NCBI GenBank assembly: GCA_025618425.1
Contig: CM046836.1
Span: 17,064,243 to 17,128,242, forward strand
Reading direction: 5' to 3'
Length of the DNA stretch: 64,000 nucleotides
Origin: Heliocidaris tuberculata
Lineage: Eukaryota; Echinodermata; Echinoidea; Camarodonta; Echinometridae
Position numbers and translations under genes: made by a program. The notes under the pieces were generated by a model. The model was not told the DNA's origin and searched no databases. It saw only the letters and a list, made by a program, of their open reading frames with translations. Of the stretch, positions 1 through 9,325 are shown in pieces (position 1 is the stretch's first letter; each line of letters starts with the position of its first letter).

Positions 1-657
1 CATTTTTTTAAAAATTTGTTCTCGCAAATAGGATGAACCAGACTATTTTGCGAGTGGTCAGATTTTAGATTGGGTAATCAACAAGCAGCAATGATATTAT
101 ACATGTACTTTTGCAAAGTGAAGGGGTGAATTAGCACAGCCTGCATTGCATACAGCCACGCTGCGCTAGTATGTATGAATGTTGCCAATATTTCAGCATG
201 TTGTTAAATTCGTGAAAATAACCCCCCTGCAGAATATATGGCATATACAGAAATTTCTGTAATTTTAATACATGTACTTCACAGCCTTTACCTCATACTC
301 ATACTTCTGCAATTGATTTACAGAAATGTTCATATGACTGTTCATAGAAGTTCTTCTCAAGACCTGCTTCTTTGTCCTTTGGGAGGAATCTTGTGTAGTT
401 CTGGTAGGAGGTGAAGTATGGCTGAAGTGATATCTCACATTCAAAGCAAGAAGGTCTTTCAGACAAGTCTTGAGCAGAATCGTCTCATCTTTGCTCATTT
501 ATGCAGCTTGTACCAGCTTACCTGCATAAATTGTTTCTCTTTCGTTCTTTTTCTTGTGAATTGTTTATCCACTGTTTTGTCCTTTTTTCCATATGATGCA
601 CTGGACTGGAAGAACATGGTGAACCCTTGGCTAAATATATCATTCACATTACCTCAG

Positions 658-1766
658 TCATAGTTGTCGGACCTTCAAATGTGGCTCCATTACTGCTTCC
701 GTCTTGCGTGGAATATCGATGGTCCTTGTGGCTGGGAGCATTGTTTTCAAAGACTAAAAAGAAACATAAAAATATAAGAGATTTAATGCCATTTGCTCTT
801 GTATAAAAAATGAAATACGATATACAATTTGATTTAAAAACACATTAAATCTAATCACCTTCTCCTACATTAATGTATATTGAACTTTTGAAGTGGAATT
901 AAGTCCCCATAGCATACTGCCCGGAGTGGGGGGGGGGGGGGGGGGGGCTATTTTAACGATAACGCTGATTGGTCAAAATGTGAATAGGTCTATCAATAGA
1001 TTGTCTTCACCCAATAATTTTAGTATTTGTTAATATTGTAAAATAGGACACGCCATTCATTCACTCAGCATAGAAGTTCTTCATTGCTAGCTTACCGGAT
1101 TCAGGGACTCTTCAACTCTCTTACTATGCTACAAATTTGAGGCTTCAGAGTTGAAAGTGAAATTTTAAATAGTATTTTCCTCTCATGTATGAATGATCTA
1201 GAATGGACCATAGCCTGTTAACACACACAAAAGCTATTGAAGCCTATTCACCTGTAAATGCTATTGTGGAGTACAAGGTTACCTCCAGATAAGCTTGTCC
1301 ATGTACTATAAGTGATTGATTGATAAATCTACTACATGTACATGTATAATCATGCATAGCTTTGCTAGAAAGTGAATGCCTAATTCATAATAAAAATGGG
1401 TGTTTAGACATTCATATTTTCATAATGAGACAGTCTACCTACAATGTTGTGATATCCTAATAAGGAAATGATTATTTGTGGGTAAATTCAACTGATTTTT
1501 TAGATAAGCCCACTCAAAAAGTCAAACTAAACTGAAGGAGTCAATCCACAACACAAATACCAATGCATGGGACTGGTAGTTGAAAAGTTGTGCCCACAGT
1601 TCATGCAAGTAAAACCTGGTGAAAATATGACTGTTCATAATAATGCTTTCCCCCAAAACACAAAAACATAACACTAATCAAATACCTTCTTGTTCTGCTC
1701 TTTCTTGCTTCTTCCTGGCCCTCTCAATCCTAGTTTTGTTGGTGAATCGCTTGATTCAATGGTCAT
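658..1766 (-). CDS. Possible small two-exon protein gene, 58 aa, unidentified
   Basis: Read on the minus strand as join(1766..1686, 753..658). Exon 1 opens with an ATG in an ACACCATGA context and reads MTIESSDSPTKLGLRG..., 27 codons, ending AAGAAG|GTATTT. Exon 2 follows a good acceptor (TTTCTTTTTAG) in the same phase and reads SLKTMLPATRTIDIPRKTEA... to a TGA. The product would be lysine/arginine-rich with no recognised domain. Weak points: exon 2 is also open in another frame up to a GAG|GTAATG donor at about 653. Sequence further left (about 290-475, minus strand) also has a protein-like reading ending FYEQSYEHFCKSIAEV and stop. The true gene may therefore have more exons or another frame. 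I do not recognise the family. Confidence 0.35.
1056..1310. repeat. Dispersed repeat, inverted copy at 30636-30860
   Basis: This roughly 250-bp block runs from GAAGTTCTTCATTGCTAGC to AAGCTTGTCCATGTACT. It recurs in reverse complement at about 30636-30860 in a TMF1 intron, with shared stretches around CTATTGAAGCCTATTCACC and GGACCATAGCCTG. No coding potential is seen. It is an interspersed repeat of unknown class. Confidence 0.6.
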
Positions 1767-2912
1767 GGTGTAAGATGCTCTGTGTGGCAGACATGGTACA
1801 TGCACACAAACACTCAGAGTACGAGGGCTGTGATTGGCCATTTGCACTCAGGTCTCTAATAGCCCAGCTGTGATTGGTCACTTAAGGACCAGATATGACA
1901 TCATCATTGCAGGAAAGCTGTCTGCTCATTGTTGCAACTTTATATCAAAATTGTGAAAATATGCCCAAAATCTGCAAATGGGAACATTCACCACTGCTCT
2001 TAGATATATGTCCATTAATCATTTATGATAAAATAAAGTACTTCCCAGAGATGGACCACGGAACTGAAGAATTTTGAGGCTCGGCCCATGGCCTAAAACT
2101 ATGGGTTATCTGATATTCAAAATCTAGAGAAACAAAGAAACATATCTGTTCTAAAGGTATGGAAAGTTTCAACCCAATCCAGTTAGTACTTCACAGTGTA
2201 TGCTAAGGAGTTTTGACTCAACCTTTTGTGGGACAAACAATAGGACACAGATTAGGCGCTCTTAAATGGTCACTTTTCTTTAGAGCCCGTTTTCTCTATT
2301 GTTTTGGTCATTAGCCTGTCTGACATGTTGACATTCCCATTGTAATTTACAAGTGTTTGCTTAGTCCATACAAGACAAGTTATATATCATTTTAAAGCTT
2401 GGACTCTAAGCTTTCAAACTGCTGAAATTTAAAAACCCAAATTTCCAACTTCTTGGTCGTTTTGTGGTGGAGGGTCACATATGTAGAAGACAAACTAGCA
2501 TATATGGCAAAAAATGCCAAAATGAGTCCTTCAGATGCAAACTGTGATATGCTGCTTAGGCCTACAGCTTTACCTCACTTTGATATTCTGGATAAAGTAT
2601 ACAACATTTACACTGTCCAGTTTTGTGTTGAAGAGTATACTTTAGTTTAGGCCATTAGTTTGTACGTTTGCTAAAGGACTTCTGAATTGTTTATTTGTTA
2701 TTTTGATGGTAGAGTTTAAACAATGATATCATTGACCGAAAAGCAGCAACATTAAATTTAACCAATGTTTGACAGCTCGTAACATCCCAGTTCTGTGCAG
2801 TACCTTCCTTTAGGCCTTTCTTAGCTTCAAAAACCTTGTCCATGTATTTTAGAATATGGTCTGATGATTTATTTTATCAACCTTCAACTATAAACTGTTA
2901 TTTCATTTTTAG
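1767..2912. other. Non-coding stretch
   Basis: No convincing exon is seen here. The short ORFs lack good splice borders and have no recognisable motif. The stretch is probably the 5' flank of the possible minus-strand gene, overlapping an intron of the plus-strand RGG/CCHC gene. Confidence 0.4.
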
Positions 2913-4142
2913 GAGGAGGAGGAGGAGGGGGCCAGTCCAGGAATTGGTCGTCGTCTTCATTCCAAGGGGGAAGAGGAGGGGGTGGAGGAAGAGGACGAGG
3001 AAGAGGAGGAGGAGGTGGTGGTGGTAGTGGTGGAGGGCAAGGAAAGAGAAGAAAACCAACATGCAGTATATGTCATGAAGAAGGTAATTCTATTAATCCC
3101 TGACAAAGGGGTTGATCCTTCCTGTGCTTGGGTGACATTTGCCCCAGTCTTTATTTTGTTAAAGATATAGGCTGTAATTCACAAAGGAGGTTTAAAACAT
3201 GGGTAAGGTTTAAACCTCCCTAAGCGTACTAATATAAGCGTAAATAAGCGCACATTGCCAATGCGCGCGCTCAAGAAAATATATGATTGGATCAGATTCT
3301 GTGCGCACGTACACTTAAAAAACCCAGGAGAGGGTTTAAACCATAGTTTAAATCAAACCTTTGTGAATTCGGGCCGTAGGGTTAGGCTTGTGTTGTTGCA
3401 GTCTAACTTGCTTTAGCAACCACCTGTATAGAAAAACCACCTTTTTACAAGGACCACAGTTTTTGTTTCCCTTGAACAGCATTTCTCATTGAAACATGTA
3501 TTAAAGGAACCTGTACATAAAGACCACCTGCCTGTAAAGACCACTTTTCTTGTCTCCCTTGAGTGGTCTTTATAGACAGGTTTCACGTAATTTGGTTTTA
3601 GGTTAGGTTTAGGGTAAGGATTAGGGTCAGGGATAGTGCTGGGTGCAGGGTCGAGTTAAGAATGGGACTACTGTTTTGAATTGACAGTAGAGCCATTTTT
3701 ATTGGAGTATATGTCATACAAAGGGAGATTTTGGTAAGTCTAAAGTTGCTGATTACAGAGCTGCATTACCTCACATGAGGAAGTAATCTAAGTTTCTTTT
3801 CTTTTTATTGCCAACAACCCATTTTTTTTGGTGTTCCCATAAAATTTATTTTAACAGGTTTTTTCTTATCCTTTTATTGTTTTGGGATTTAATTTTATGG
3901 TAGTCAGCTGTTTTCTTAAAGAGTTTTAATACTGGTAAGCAATATGAATTCATTTATATAAAAAGATACTTTTTGCAGCCTGTTTTTTCCCATCAGTTAT
4001 CCTAAAATGAATATATGAACAAAACGTATATCTTGTTTATATGCACAGTTCAGACAATCCACTTCGCATTTTCCCAAAGTTTAATAAAATTTTATTTTAT
4101 TTCGTTTCAGGTCACACCAAACGGTCATGCCCACAGAAATGA
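2913..4142 (+). CDS. C-terminal two exons of an RGG-rich, CCHC zinc-knuckle protein (5' part outside window or unseen)
   Basis: Read as join(2913..3083, 4111..4142). The acceptor TCATTTTTAG precedes 2913 and the exon enters at codon position 2. The exon reads a Gly run, QSRNWSSSSFQGG, then RGGGGGRGRGRGGGG and a Gly/Ser stretch, and QGKRRKPTCSICHEEG. The donor AAGAAG|GTAATT splits a Gly codon, and after TTCGTTTCAG the last exon reads HTKRSCPQK and stop. The zinc knuckle is C-x2-C-x4-H-x4-C (CSICHEEGHTKRSC), nine codons of it in the first of the two exons. RGG tracts plus a CCHC knuckle usually mean RNA or single-stranded nucleic acid binding; that role is inference. I cannot name the family. 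Upstream exons are needed and were not found. Confidence 0.6.
3170..3376. mobile_element. MITE with ~20-bp imperfect TIRs
   Basis: The left end is GGCTGTAATTCACAAAGG and the right end reads TTTGTGAATTCGGGCC, its imperfect reverse complement. Internal GGTTTAAACC motifs are also mirrored. It lies in the last intron of the RGG/CCHC gene. There is no coding capacity and no clear target duplication. Confidence 0.65.
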
Positions 4143-4572
4143 GTATTTCAACACACCTCACTGAGCTGAATTAATCACTCAGGGCCGGGACAGAAAGCAG
4201 TCAGTACTAACCAGCCTCTGGTCGGCCATTTTGAAGGTTGAAATTTGAACTAGATTTTAATTCACCTAGAACACCTGGTTTTTGTGAGATGCCTCTGTCA
4301 TTGATGTTTAAAAAACATGAAATAATGCATCCTTAGGCTTATCAATTGTGTATGCTTAGTATTATTGAAGTACATATGAATCACATAAAGTTGCAATTAC
4401 TTTTTGAAATGCAATTGTAATTACTTTTGAAAAGTCTTTTACAATGGAATCAAGGCCATTGTCAATGTAATCATGAGTAATCTTTCCAGCCTGTAAGACA
4501 TTTGCCAAATTATATTTATGACTAGTACGGTAGGCTTGAAAATGTCAAAATTTTCTTTTTCTTCTGCTGCAG

Positions 4573-6068
4573 AATAAGCCAGTTCGTAATTTGTACATGG
4601 TACAAATGACCCTGAAATGACCCCAATTTGTACAGGCACACGCATTTGTTTTGGTGAACGCGCTGCTTGTTTAACATGTCAAATCATACTGGTGCGTGCA
4701 TTGGGAGTATAAATGACGGCGTATAAAGTAGGCCTGAGTCAAAACGGTTCCCCGCCCGGTCCTCGCCCGTCATGCTGAAACCCGGGTTTGCATTTTCAGA
4801 TTTCGGGTATTTCCAAACCAATTTTAGCACTAATATATTGCAATTTAGAACTTTAAACATGCAATTCACAAACTGAATTTGAATGTAATCCAATTATATT
4901 TGCTGCAGTAATAAAATGGAAATCATTTAAGACGACAATAGGTCTTTTCATGACTCTAAAAAAAATAAGAGCTGCGAGGAAGATTCAAGCTAGGCGGTAC
5001 TGTGCGCGTTCAAAAATGAAGCCAGAATGGGAGTCACCGGTGCTCAAATACAGCCCTATACCGTAATACACACAGACGAGGGTCGAATATAACTGACGTG
5101 ATCGTGTCAAAGTAAGCTTGAAAACAACTAGAAATACCGCATAAGCGACAACAATTCTTTTCTTTGGCAAAAAATAGTATGGGTATCCATAATATCTTAA
5201 AGAAAAAAAGATGTTGGAGGATTGCGAGTGCACTTCATATCTAGATTAGCCAGCCATATTTGACATTGTTCTGCATAGCAAGACCGCAGATGGCAGCAGT
5301 GAGGAAAATAAATGTAGGCACTAGATCAGGTGATCAGCCACAATTGTTCCTCTCTGCTGCCATCTGCGGTCTTGCTACGCAGAACAATGTCAAATATGGC
5401 TGCCTGATCTCGATATGAAGTGCACTCGTTATCCTCCAACATCGTTTTTTCTTTGAGATATTATGGATACCCATACTATTTTTTGCCAAAGAAAAGAATT
5501 GTTTTACGGTAATTTTGTATTTTTGTTGTCGCTTACGTGGTATTTTTAGTTGTTTTCAAGCTTACTTTGATCCGATCACGTCAGTTATATTCGACCCTCG
5601 TCTGTGTGTATCACGGTCTAGGGCTGTATTCGTACGCACTGGGTACAGGTGACTCACATTCGGACTTCATTTCTGAACGTGCACGGTACCACGAACCTTG
5701 ATATCTTCTTTCAGCCCTCAATTTTAGGTAACAAAGAGACCTTTGGCTGTATTTTTTAATGTTTTATTTGTATTCCGAAATGTTATTTATCTCGGGAAAA
5801 GCATTGTTTTATCCATTTGGATTCAGTAACTGTCCTCTACGCTGCATTTTAGTTTAGAAATTTTACCTTGACTCCCGTCACTCAAATACACTCAAATTTT
5901 CTGATGTGGGGAATTCCCATTCGGGTACCCGGTCCCCGCCCGAAATTTTCGAGTCAAACCCGGGTTTTGAAAAACCTGTGATGACTCAGGCCTAGTATAA
6001 AGGTTCAATTGTACTAGGTACAAATGACCTTTATCTGCACATGTGCAAATTGTAACTATGAATTGGCT
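4573..6068. mobile_element. MITE copy 1 (AAGCCARTTCRTA family), interrupted by a 1,266-bp insertion
   Basis: Outer ends are AATAAGCCAGTTCGTAATTT and the reverse complement of CTATGAATTGGCT, with subterminal GGTACAAATGACC inverted on the right. An uninterrupted copy lies at 44841-45067. Comparison shows that 4729-5994 is a later insertion into this MITE. Confidence 0.75.
4729..5994. mobile_element. hAT-like palindromic (foldback) DNA element
   Basis: The 12-bp TIR TAGGCCTGAGTC (4729-4740) is mirrored exactly by GACTCAGGCCTA (5983-5994). An exact 8-bp target duplication GTATAAAG flanks it (4721-4728 and 5995-6002), the length typical of hAT elements. The inside is a long hairpin: about 4993-5306 pairs with about 5350-5693 around a roughly 45-bp spacer, for example GCAGATGGCAGCAG against CTGCTGCCATCTGC. 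No transposase ORF is present, so it is non-autonomous. The superfamily call rests on target-site length and is inference. Confidence 0.75.
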
Positions 6069-7234
6069 CGTTGCCAAGTAATGCTGTAACGAGTAGAAAT
6101 ATATCACTCAGCTATCCATTATGACATGATGGTATTGATCTGCTCTTTATGTCATCTATCTAAAATTGTATACCTGCAATTTAATATTAGTACAATTATT
6201 ACAGCATATCTTGAGATAATATCAGCTTTGCCACAATGATTGACTTTCTTCCACAGAATTAGGTATCCTGTAATGCACTATCACCATCTTTTTATTATCT
6301 GTAATCACGTGATTCCCTATAACATCAAAATGAAGAAAGAAAAAAATTATAAATTATGGCTGGGTAGAGGGTACTTATTTCTAAGTATGATATATTGAAG
6401 ATGTCGGAAACACATTTGCATCCCAAAAAGTGCTTTGATAAATGAAATGTCATGCCTGTTTATCAGGAATTTAAAGTAGTTCACATAATGAACATTTTGT
6501 TTCTATTGAGTGATAGAATACTAAATGCAAAAGTACTTCCAGTATTCACATATATCTATAGAGGATTTACACCAGTGTATTAAGAGACTAAGAGTACCTC
6601 AACATGTATAATGTGCATATAAAAAACGAAAAAGGAAATGTTGTCATGCACAAATTGTGCAGATGCCAAAGTAAATGTATTTCAACACTTGTAACAAATG
6701 TATGAAATATTTGTAGATAACTACAAATTTCAGTGTTTGTACTTGATGATTAAAGTGCAATTTATATTTCATTAACAAATTTTGACCGTTTTTTCCCCCA
6801 TTTTTTTCTTTTCCTGATGGTCTGGTAGAAATTGTAAATTACATCTTCCTAAAACCATCAAACACTTCTCAAAGTGTAATATAATATAGAGCCTATGCAT
6901 AAAGTTGGAATGATATAATTTGCCATCCTGATGTTACACCTTTCAGCTTTATTCATTCCTTGATGTACACGAAAATCAAGCACTATTTTAGATTGTCATG
7001 ATAGTATGATATTCTGATATAGGTGGGAAAAAAAGCCATTTGAAGTGTAGTCATAGAATCATGCATGGCCATTGCAAATTATATGATTTTTCTCTAATAA
7101 TATATCAAAATAATATATCAAGTTCAAGTGAGAAAAAAGAAAAGTAGTGTAGATGAGAGAAGTTTATGAAATGTCATGTTTCTCTACAGAAGTTGTCTGT
7201 GTGTGGGTGTTAATTGTGTGAGTGTGTTTATAGT

Positions 7235-7236
<2 letters not shown>
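6069..7236. other. AT-rich intergenic stretch
   Basis: No ORF, RNA gene or clear repeat is supported here. Base composition is strongly AT-rich. Confidence 0.4.

Positions 7237-7290
<54 letters not shown>
7237..7290. repeat. (TA)n microsatellite
   Basis: An uninterrupted alternating TA tract. The YIYIYI ORFs across it are artefacts. Confidence 0.95.
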
Positions 7291-7292
<2 letters not shown>

Positions 7293-7390
7293 GTGAGAAA
7301 TGAAATGAGAGAATACTGGTTGCATAGCTTAATTCAAAGTTCCCCAGAGCTGTCCTCCATTTTTGAAATTTTTGAAAAGGTTGAAAAAAT

Positions 7391-7419
7391 GTCTCCGCCG
7401 GGAATCGAACCCGGGTCGT
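7391..7419 (-). pseudogene. 3' fragment of a tRNA-Arg(UCU)-like gene
   Basis: On the minus strand this matches the T arm and 3' acceptor strand of the two tRNA-like genes at 7719 and 8125 (GGTTCGATTCCCGGCGGAGA). The 5' half is missing and replaced by unrelated sequence. Flanks at 7292-7390 are the inverted counterpart of 7790-7885, so it arose with the same repeat unit. Confidence 0.6.
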
Positions 7420-7718
7420 TTGCTTTGAGATACATGTATACATTGGAATAATTATAAACAATTGTAAGGAAATAACATATACAACAGCTTTGGCAACTCT
7501 CGTGGAAATAATTATAATTGTGAGAAATTAAATGAGAGAATAATGGTTGCGTAGCTTAATTCGAATGTATCTCAAAGCATTCGCTTGGATCCAGCTGAGG
7601 CATGCGGCTTGTCATTGTTCAAAACTCACCTGCCCCCGACAAAGGAATTAATTAAAGAGGTTGAAGATTTGTCAATCTGTCGGTCAATTGAATCTAGTGT
7701 CGCCGAAATCACTGGCCC

Positions 7719-7788
7719 GTCTCCGTGTCTAGTGGTTAAGGCATTGGCGTTCTAAGCCAACGACCCGGGTTCGATTCCCGGCGGAGAC
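7719..7788 (+). tRNA. tRNA-Arg(UCU)-like, copy 1, one base short
   Basis: The acceptor strands GTCTCCG and CGGAGAC pair fully. The anticodon arm is TTGGC-GTTCTAA-GCCAA, giving UCU, and the T arm is CCGGG-TTCGATT-CCCGG with a canonical B box. One G is missing just before the D arm relative to copy 2 (CCGTGTCTAG against CCGTGGTCTAG), so the spacer between acceptor and D stem is short. G at position 32 is unusual. It may be a functional gene, a pseudogene or part of a tRNA-derived repeat. Confidence 0.6.
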
Positions 7789-8124
7789 ATTTTTTTCAAC
7801 CTTTGCAAAAATTTCAAAAAGGGAAGACAGCTCTGGGGAACTTTGAATTAAGCTACGCAACCATTATTCTCTCATTTCATTTCTCACAATTATAATTATT
7901 TCCACGAGAGTTGCCAAAGATGTTGTATATGTTATTTCCTTACAATTGTTTATAATTATTCCAATGTATACATGTATCTCAAAGCATTCGCTTGGATCCA
8001 GCTGAGGCATGCGGCTTGTCATTGTTCAAAACTCACCTGCCCCCGACAAAGGAATTAATTAAAGAGGTTGAAGATTGTCAATCTATCGGTCAATTGAATC
8101 TGGTGTCGCCGAAATCACTGGCCC

Positions 8125-8195
8125 GTCTCCGTGGTCTAGTGGTTAAGGCATTGGCGTTCTAAGCCAACGACCCGGGTTCGATTCCCAGCGGAGAC
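8125..8195 (+). tRNA. tRNA-Arg(UCU)-like, copy 2
   Basis: A full 71-nt cloverleaf: acceptor GTCTCCG/CGGAGAC, D arm GTCT-AGTGGTTA-AGGC, anticodon arm TTGGC-GTTCTAA-GCCAA (UCU), variable CGAC, and T arm CCGGG-TTCGATT-CCCAG with one mismatch (A instead of G). A and B boxes are present and a TTTT terminator follows directly. The D-arm sequence resembles tRNA-Glu/Asp, so anticodon drift or a repeat origin is possible. Confidence 0.65.
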
Positions 8196-8494
8196 ATTTT
8201 TTCAACCTTTGCAAAAATTTCAAAAAGGGAGGACAGCTCTGGGGAACTTTGAATTAAGCTACGCAACCATTATTCTCTCATTTCATTTCTCACAATTATA
8301 ATTATTTCCACGAGAGTTGCCAAAGCTGTTGTATATGATATTTCCTTAAAATTATATATATATTTCACTGGATACCGCTTTTCGGAGACACACGACAGTG
8401 TGGTTTATTCCGTCATAATAGCGCCACCTATACGTAAAGCAGACACGAGTGCAAAGAAAAAATACAAAGAATGTCTCCCCATTACACCAGTTTT

Positions 8495-8498
<4 letters not shown>

Positions 8499-8567
<69 letters not shown>
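8499..8567. repeat. (TA)n microsatellite
   Basis: An alternating TA tract just left of the foldback element. Confidence 0.95.
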
Positions 8568-8569
<2 letters not shown>

Positions 8570-8626
8570 AAGAAATGTTCCTCGAACACGACGCTGGTGG
8601 TCACTCATAGTTGTTTTAGTGGAAGG

Positions 8627-8894
8627 TATAATGAAAGAAATGTCACTGTGAGGCGGTCGTAGCTTTTATTGTCCTCCTTTATTTGTCAAGCTTTTGATCA
8701 ATGATCTTCATCAGGACTGTATAAAAACACAAAGTGATGGCTGACATTTACATCCGAATATACATTTCAATTTCTTACAATGGTTAAGTACTAATGATAA
8801 TCAATATAATTATATTAATATTAATTATGTTGTTTATTATTATAATGATGATTATTATTATCATTATTGTTATTGTTATGTCTGTTATTATTAT

Positions 8895-8935
<41 letters not shown>

Positions 8936-8940
8936 TATTA
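8627..8940. mobile_element. Left arm of a foldback element split by the LINE
   Basis: This arm is the reverse complement of about 13155-13470: TGTCACTGTGAGGCGG matches CCGCCTCATAGTGACA, and the TTATTATT...(TAG)n stretch matches (CTA)n...AATAATAA. It stops at the (TAG)n-TATATTA tract at 8940, where LINE sequence starts. On the minus strand, around 8690-8722, lies a hammerhead-like core: CTGATGA, a GATC-ATT-GATC stem, then AAAA instead of GAAA. Confidence 0.75.
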
Positions 8941-9325
8941 TATGGAGTGAGCGCCCTGCGTGGCCGCCTTCCACTCTGTGCCCTTAAGTTTTGTCATATT
9001 TTTGGTGTTGTTATAGGATATCATTCTTGTATTTCTGTGTCACCTGTATTGCATGTGTTTTGTGAATCTCCTGGACCAATTTGGTGTTAAGTAATTCAGA
9101 AATTTGGATGTATATCAGTAATTTCGATTTGAGGTTTGTACTTTCTCATTGTACATGTACAGTATCCATACTGCAGCCTTCTTGTATCAGGTATGTGTAT
9201 GTGCACTCAACTGTGCCACTGTAATGCAGTTTGAATAGGCCTCTCTCACATTGTTGTACTTGAAAGAGCTACTAAGTATCTAAGCTCTGTTTCTATTTAA
9301 TACTAAGTGATAAAGGATCAGTACA

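Larger units (their letters stand above)
7566..8345. repeat. 406-bp tandem duplication carrying tRNA-like genes
   Basis: ATGTATCTCAAAGCATTCGC begins the unit near 7566 and again near 7972. The two tRNA 5' ends at 7719 and 8125 are exactly 406 bp apart. The units are nearly identical, indicating a recent duplication. Part of the unit also occurs inverted at 7292-7420. Confidence 0.85.

Noticed and set aside
418..663. Plus-strand ORF beginning MAEVISHIQSKK
   Set aside because: Overlaps possible minus-strand exons; no domain, weak splice borders, and the C-terminal half is a hydrophobic T-rich translation.
7176..7461. Tyr-Ile repeat ORFs over (TA)n tracts here and at 8400-8660 and 13430-13900
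   Set aside because: Pure microsatellite translation.
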